A stretch of DNA of 64,000 nucleotides from Amoebophrya sp. A120 (taxonomy: Eukaryota; Sar; Dinophyceae; Syndiniales; Amoebophryaceae): assembly GCA_905178155.1 (NCBI GenBank), contig CAJINV010000004.1:4644518-4708517 (forward strand), written 5' to 3'. Shown piece after piece: positions 58,501 through 64,000 of the stretch. A model generated the notes under the pieces. The model saw nothing but the letters and a program-made list of their open reading frames with translations, ran no database searches and was not told where the DNA came from. The number at the start of each line of letters is the position of its first letter. The first letter of the stretch is position 1. Both the position numbers and the translations under genes were made by a program.

Positions 58501-60688
58501 CGCACAAGAAGAGCAGGAACAGAAAAGGTAGAGGATCAAAGTAGTAGTAAGTGCGACGCTGCTCCTCGTCTAACTATCATGTGGTTATCGTTTATCATGG
58601 TCATCTGGATGAGCGGCTGATATTTCACTGTAGCTGTATATGTATTCTTATCATGAATGTTGATCTGCAGCAGCCAGCAGGACTACATCGGCGATGATAT
58701 TTGAGACCTCTTTGCTTCGTCCTTTTTCTCTGGTCAACATGCGTCACACTGTATACGAATCAATCGCCACAATACAGTACTTATTGTTATTCATTGTTCT
58801 TCAAGTGCCTCCCTTTGTCCACTCTCACAGGTACACCGAGCGCGGGGAGGTTTTGTTCCACGCCACTACACCGCAGGAACTCGAGTTGCACGGCCGCTTG
58901 GGGCTGCTGCAACTGCAGGGCGCTTGGAATAACATAAACATGGCCCTTCTTGGGGAGGTAAATAAAACGAGTTCCCCGACAGCTGCACACCAACATCAAA
59001 CCATTCTGCTTCATTTCGGACACGAAGTTCACGAGGACATGCTTGTTTCCTCCGAAGACGACGACAGCGAGGACAGCAGTACGGAGGAGCTGGAACTTAT
59101 GGGTGTGTCAGGATCGAAATCGTCAAAGTTGAAATAGTTTGTAATGCAGAAAATGCATGGCGCGAGGTACGTGCGTTGCAGAGCAGGCAAGTGAGGCCGA
59201 TTGTAAGCCTGTTTGGGGTTAGAGCTCGAGCTGCTAAAGTAGCATGAGAAAATCAGTCTTATTCGCCTAAACAGCATGACAAACTGGATTTCAGGACCAC
59301 CGAAATTTGTCACGCGCCACTTGGAAACTGGGTTCCAACTGGCATCCATTTTATGCATGACAAACCATTTCAACTTTGTCAATTTCAATCCTGCTAGTTC
59401 CATAGAACTTGGCTATAAACAACCGCAGAGAAGAAAAAGCAGCTCGGAGTTGAAGCAGGAAGTGCTGAAAGACCTGAAAACGGTGAATGTAGGTGACAGG
59501 AGCTCCTTCTCCTCGTCGCAGCATGTAGACCACGAAGGGTCGACGAGCCGCAGCGGTGCAAATGCGATGAACAAGACAAATAGCAAACCCAACTACACTT
59601 CTTCTACCCAAAGTGCTGGTGCGGCCCCCTCCTCGCGACGGATCCTCTCCCGATTAGATTCGGAGGCGATGGGGAACTGTGCGCTGAAGCTCGTAACCAG
59701 TCTCCCGGGCGGGGAGTGGTGCAACGGGGTCTACACCAGAATCGACAATGTCTTACTTCCTTCAGACTCGTCCAATAGAAGTCATGATTTTGTTCTTGAT
59801 GCGCACGCGCGGGAAATTGTGATGCAGAAGAGGCAGGAAGTCCAGACAAACCACGAGAAAGACCCGGAGTTGCACAAGTCGGAATCCTGCCTGCTTTTCG
59901 TTCGAACACACGTGGAGGTCGACGGTTTCATGCACCCGATCCTGAATCACCAAGCGCCGATAGAGATGGTGGGGGAACAGCAGAATCATTTTCCAGATGA
60001 CGTTAAACATCTACACCAACCATCGCAAGCTGACGATCCAGCACCAGGTGGAGAGATGAATTTGGATTATGCAGCACAAGAGGACCTCGCGTACAAGAAA
60101 TCCCAAGTTGAGAGCGCGAAGAGCGACATCTTTTTCCTACACTACAACCCAAACACCTTTGGTGGCAGCTGGGTCGTTTCGTGGAAGGAACATCCGCCAC
60201 CACTGAAAGAGAATCAAAAATCTTCTGGTGTTGCAAATAAGGCGAGAAAAACTTCTTCTTCCCCTGAGAAATCGTCTCCGAGCACCAAGGAAGATGATTT
60301 AGTACCCGACAACTACTATCACAAACCCGTCCGTGGAGGTTCTCCGACGAACCGCACGAAGATAAAGCTGAAACTGAGCAAGGCCGCGGCGGAACAGGTG
60401 AAAGGAAAGAGTGAAAATCCGGGAGCGGTTGACGCGATCGACGATACAGCAGCAGGGGCCGTCGACCACTCTGCTTCGGATATCATCGGTGTCATTCCCG
60501 ACCCATTTCGGTACCACTGGAAGGACCGGAGTTACGAAGGCGATTCGGAGTACGCGGGACACCACTTTTCCTGGGGACACTTCCAGAACACGGAGTTCGA
60601 CCTCTGTCTCGGAATGTTTCTGGACGACAACTACGCTTGGCAGTCTCGGGTGACCGAACTGATCACGCTGCAGCCCTTTATTGCATAG
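55568..60688 (+). CDS. large modular protein with repeated GVY / WVV / VIPDP units, unrecognised
   Basis: Exons 55568-55814, 55971-56137, 56273-58527, 58831-59097 and 59410-60688 give 1,404 residues. Two GTA...AG introns (56138-56272, 58528-58830) fit phase and two introners supply the other junctions. The second intron removes an apparent TAG stop, so what look like two genes are one. The protein repeats a loose module: Cys-Asn-Gly-Val-Tyr (CDFHCNGVYEKL, GEWCNGVYTRI; related INGHYLYDNVLGLY), then a Trp-Val-Val strand (GRWVVHEIL, GSWVVSWKEH), then VIPDP followed by Phe/His/Trp residues. Low-complexity Ser/Lys/Glu linkers separate the units. I cannot name the module; Trp- and Gly-containing beta repeats of this kind suggest a binding scaffold. 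The acceptor at 56273 could be 56279. Stop is TAG. Confidence 0.65.
55815..55965. mobile_element. introner element IE-B10
   Basis: 151 bp in the reversed orientation. The left end is TATGCATTGCAAAAGTAACG; the right end is CGATACTTTTGCACAGCATA. Perfect ACTCG repeats (55810-55814, 55966-55970). Removal gives GCA (Ala) and joins AAAL to ANVSNLLHQ. Confidence 0.88.
59098..59404. mobile_element. introner element IE-D5
   Basis: 307 bp. The left end is TATGGGTGTGTCAGGATCGA; the right end is TTTCAATCCTGCTAGTTCCA then TA. Perfect GAACT repeats (59093-59097, 59405-59409). Removal gives CTT (Leu) and joins EELE to LGYKQPQRR. Confidence 0.88.
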
Positions 60689-61683
60689 GACTTTCTACAA
60701 CTACTTAATACCCGTTGCTGTTTCCAAGAAGAAATTTCGAGCTAGATTACGTGTAAGATGGATACGAAGAATCTTGTCTTGCTACCTGCCTCTACCGCCC
60801 TCGTCCTCCTGTTTCCAAGAACTACAGATGAAAGTAGAAAAGTATAAGTACTGCCAACAAAAAGTAGTGGTGCTGCAAGCTGCTGTACCGGCAGGGGGCT
60901 GCACAGGTGTCGCGCTTTTGCCTGCGATGCCAGCATATACCGCTGACATTCCGATGCTTCCTTTGAGTTCACCTACGTGACTGCTGACACGAAAAGCTTC
61001 GTCTTGATGCTCAATCAAGCCCAACTCAAATAAACTTCGTGACATGGTCAGGCGTCGATCTTCCATCAAGAATATTTAGAAGGGAAAAACCTCGCAGTTC
61101 TACGGTACATCTAAATTGCTCCATCGCGGCTTTCGTCATCGTCAAACGGCTCGGTAGTTCACCTCTCGTGTCATCTGAAGATGAAGACATATGATCATGT
61201 TAGAAAATGTCCCACGACGTTCGTCTGTTTCTGACTCCAACAGTGTAGCTGTACTCGTTCTGGTCGTAAGGATATGAAGCTGCTGTCAACATCAAAGGGC
61301 CTCTAGCAACATCTCCGCCTTGTTGCCATACTTAGAATGAATCGTGAACGCAGTCGTGGTCGTAGCTCATCGTGGTCGTGGTTTATAAGGAACTAAGAAA
61401 TTAGTACGAATAATGGCTGTAGAAGTACTACTGCCATTTCTGACGAATCTATGAAATCCAACTGTCGATACCTGCATGAATTTTTTCATTTTCTTTTTCC
61501 GCGCACGCGCAGCTTTTTTTCTTTGCAATTTCGCTAGTTCGGGGCAAAATAAAAAAAAGATCACAACTCGTAGTTTTTACAGTTGTGCTCCTGTGACGCA
61601 CGTTCTCCTGGCTGCAAAGCTGCTTTCGATGAAGGAAGAATTGTCATTTTCTGAAGTAAGAAGCGGCTGCACAGATCACGTCA
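60689..61683. other. intergenic, about 1 kb
   Basis: No gene seen. The end of this interval (from 61476) is open in frame with the next gene; upstream ATGs at 61476 and 61630 are possible starts but read as unlikely N-termini. Confidence 0.5.
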
Positions 61684-64000
61684 TGGCGCCATCAAAAATG
61701 CCAGTGAAGATCATGAAGAGTTTATCTGCAGGCCAGCCTGGTGGCTCGTCGTCGTCCTGGGCGTTGAGGTGGACATTTTACAGCCTGGCCACCATTTCCA
61801 CCGGAGGACCTGTCGTCGCATTAGGCTCCTCCGCCCCGACGTCTCAAGCGCAATCTTATCCGCCCCCGAGACGCACCCTCACAGGAGGAGCTGGCGGCGC
61901 TGTGCGAAAACCGCCACCGCCGGGTCGTGACAACAAGCTACAAGCTACAGCTCCAAGTAGACCTACAAGCGCCGTGACAACAACCTACAATCTACCACAG
62001 GAGCAAGTTGTGCTTGATCTGACCACTACCCCCACACCCAGCACCTTTTCATCAACGAGCCAAACGAAAATCGTTCTCCAGAACGACCACGGCCACAACC
62101 ACTCCCGTGCCCTCCAGACCGACAACAGTGCGCGGGGCAGCATCAGTGCCATTTCCGCGCGGTCCTGGGCGATCCGAAACGATGAAGTGATGGAGTACGG
62201 CTGGCGGATCGCGGAGCTGAACTTTTACGAAGACGCCGCCTGCAGCAAGAAACTGGAGCCCGTTCGCAACGTGCAGGGACCCACGGACGTGGACTACGCG
62301 ACCGCGATTTCGTCTTCCATGCGAGTCGTCCCGCCAAACTGCATATGCGTTTTTGCATCCCAAGTATCGTAGTGCTGCTGGTTTTCGCATTTTTACAAAT
62401 TTTCCCAAGAAAGCGAAGGTCAAAGACACAGTTTGAGTTTGTAATGGTGATGCAGGTAAGAACAATGGAATGTTGAGAATTAGTACGACTGCGATACTTC
62501 TTACTTTTGCAAGGGATACTGCCCCGGCTGGAGCCCGAATGTGGAGAACAAAGCGTACGATGTATTCTGTTCAAAAACATCCCCAGTCCAGAGCTGTCAT
62601 GCAGGTTTGTAATCACAGGAATGCTTGTAATGCGCATCCCCATCGAGAGGCGCTTTCCATAGTATTTTGGCATTTGTCATTCTGGAAACAGGATCAGGAG
62701 ATGGATTTGTCATGCGGATGCACTTGCTAACCTGCACTACCATACAGAGAGAAACTTGTCATGCTTGACTCCCGGGGGGGACGGCGTCTTCGGGTTGATC
62801 AATATGATCACCCACGCCCCCCTTGCACAGCATTGTGAATCTAATTGTAATTTGCTTGCTGTTGCTTTGTATGATTTGTATGACTCCTCATTAAAAAGCT
62901 TTTGTATTATTTCGTTTCGTAATTGGCTGCAAAAGAAAAAGATCGTATGGCTTCGTATCGTCAAAGGAAAGGAGAAAAAGCTCGCATTACTTCGTATCGT
63001 ATTGCCTCCGAAGGAGCTTGATCGCAAATTCGTACGCTCCTCATGCTGAAAGGTCCGATCTTCCCTGCTGCTCCCTCCCGCGTTCCCACGTAGATATAGG
63101 TCTCTACCCTTTTACTTCCTCCTTGTCGTCTCGCTTACTTCTGGAATCCTTGTAGCGCTAGGTAGCGGATCCCGCATGGCTTGCAGGGGCAGTTGTTTCT
63201 TTTTTTTCCGTCTTGCCAGCGGGCTGATCGGGGTGGGCAGATAGATGCTAACTATAGTATACATGGTCGCCATTTGCATTTACTTTACGTTTACGGCCAT
63301 ACCTTCACAGCTTGCCGGTGCTAATTACATAGTTTTCTCTCTCGAGGCCTTCTCTCCTCGTTCCTCATTTTCTCCTTTCCCTTAACTTTTCGCTGGTCTA
63401 TCAATTATCCGGCCTTCACCCCGGGTCCCAGCTGTTCGCGTTTTTCCTCCCGGCTGCTGTGCTCCTGTGTACCAATGTTATTTATCGTTTGGGCCTTCGC
63501 TCCCGCTTTTCTAGCTATTTTACTGTACTTACTACATCCGTGTTTAAGCTCCTGTCTACCTACACACACTTTTCAACCCTTCGGGGGGGAGGCCTTCATC
63601 CCTCCTTACATATCTTCTTGTTTCTTTCTTCTTGTTTCCGTCGGTCGCGCATGTGCGATGTTACCTGCTCGGAGTCTTTTGTTTTCCATGCGACTCCGCA
63701 GCCTCCTTGCACAGGTTTGTCATGATTGTCTCTTCAAGTCTGATGACTTGATTTGGTGCACGCACATTCGAGATCGGTGGGGCGAGGGAGGGACTCAAGC
63801 CAAAAAAAAAAATTCACCTGATACACAATGTCCCGCCCGTAGTAGCACAGTCTGTTTATGTCATGCTTGACTCCCAAAACTTCTGGACTTGTGTTGCAGA
63901 CTTCCCAACTTGATCAGGGGTGGGGACGTTTTTACACAGGATGCGACGGCATGCAAAACACGTTTTGGCAGTCGCGGTGCTGCCCCTGCCGGCGGTGGGA
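61684..64000 (+). CDS. 5' part of a secreted-type Cys-containing protein, unrecognised (runs off window)
   Basis: Exons 61684-62343, 62524-62562 and 63949-64000 are joined by IE-B11 and the long IE-E2. The N-terminus has a basic start and a hydrophobic run (ALRWTFYSLATISTGGPVVAL) that could be a signal or anchor. A Pro/Thr/Ser-rich linker follows, then a compact region WAIRNDEVMEYGWRIAELNFYE with Cys at DAACSKK and PPNCTGW. The last visible residues, SRCCPCRRW, are Cys-rich. The W-x-I-x-E-L-x-F-Y pattern recalls galactose-binding-like (discoidin-type) beta sandwiches, but I am not sure. The start could also be 61630 or 61476. The 3' end is outside the window. Confidence 0.55.
62344..62518. 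mobile_element. introner element IE-B11
   Basis: 175 bp. The left end is TATGCGTTTTTGCATCCCAA then GTATCG; the right end is CGATACTTCTTACTTTTGCA then AGGGATA. Flanks CTGCA and CTGCC match at 4 of 5. Removal gives ACC (Thr) and joins PPNC to TGWSPNVENK. Confidence 0.83.
62563..63943. mobile_element. introner element IE-E2, 1.38 kb, with nested insertion
   Basis: The left end is TATTCTGTTCAAAAACATCC then CCAG; the right end is GGGGACGTTTTTACACAGGA then TG. Flanks CGATG and CGACG match at 4 of 5 (62558-62562, 63944-63948). Removal gives GGC (Gly) and joins NKAYD to GMQNTFWQS. It is five times longer than IE-E1 because of a 1.1-kb segment bounded by a 17-base direct repeat. Confidence 0.82.
62757..63875. 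repeat. 17-base direct repeats bounding a 1.1-kb insertion
   Basis: TGTCATGCTTGACTCCC occurs at 62757-62773 and 63859-63875. Deleting one copy plus the sequence between (1,102 bases) leaves an element of 279 bases, the same length as IE-E1. The inserted sequence is pyrimidine-rich in its second half, has no long frame with recognisable protein, and shows no terminal inverted repeats. Confidence 0.75.

Noticed and set aside
58529-58531. TAG as the end of a gene starting at 55568, with a second gene from 58694
   Set aside because: The TAG lies in GTAGAG, a GTA donor, and the acceptor TCTCACAG at 58823-58830 restores phase exactly and continues the same type of module. One gene is more likely.
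1-64000. CRISPR arrays, bacterial operons or insertion sequences with transposase
   Set aside because: The sequence is clearly eukaryotic with spliced genes; repeats present are the introner families. No transposase or other mobilising enzyme was recognised, so the elements here look non-autonomous.

Overview
This is nuclear DNA from a protist. All fourteen genes I can support lie on the + strand. Their proteins carry long Ser/Thr/Ala/Gln-rich low-complexity stretches, and their introns are of two kinds: ordinary GTA...AG introns, and a larger set of short transposon-like insertions that must also be removed from the mRNA. One-way gene order, terminal-inverted-repeat 'introner' introns and non-canonical splice ends together point to a dinoflagellate-lineage alveolate, most likely a parasitic syndinian of the Amoebophrya type. 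That placement is an inference; I ran no search.

Layout. 1-810: 3' end of an unknown gene. 1815-8960: very large low-complexity protein. 11928-13784: CUE-domain protein. 16299-18137: small Trp/Cys-rich protein. 19631-24071: multi-pass membrane protein. 26056-29514: single-exon protoporphyrinogen-oxidase-like protein. 30063-31611: arsenite methyltransferase with an in-frame UGA at the catalytic-Cys position. 32761-34663: PG-rich (SHIPPO-like) protein. 37907-44621: secreted thrombospondin-type-1 (TSP1) protein. 44646-46687: unknown protein directly downstream and in the same frame. 47217-50152: C-CAP/TPR protein. 51270-54064: syntaxin. 55568-60688: modular repeat protein. 61684-64000: 5' part of a secreted-type protein. 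The intervals between genes (about 19 kb in all) hold no gene I can support.

The main discovery is a set of 35 introner elements (IEs), totalling about 9.2 kb. Each has terminal inverted repeats beginning TAT (TGT in one), is bounded by a 5-bp direct repeat (20 perfect, 12 with 4/5, 3 with 3/5), and falls inside coding sequence. Removing the element plus exactly one copy of the 5-bp repeat restores an open frame in all 35 cases. It also rebuilds conserved motifs: the SAM-binding motif of the methyltransferase, the TPR consensus and the syntaxin SNARE heptads. I sort them into six families (IE-A to IE-F) by their termini. The families share an internal TTTGTCATGC/GCATGACAAA signature, and IE-B occurs in both orientations. 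The ends are not GT-AG, so recognition probably depends on the paired inverted repeats rather than on ordinary splice-site sequence.

The genes do not form an obvious pathway. They cover housekeeping (haem synthesis, arsenic detoxification, membrane fusion, ubiquitin or flagellar-type scaffolds) plus surface or secreted proteins (TSP1, the 3'-end gene) that fit a host-interacting protist.
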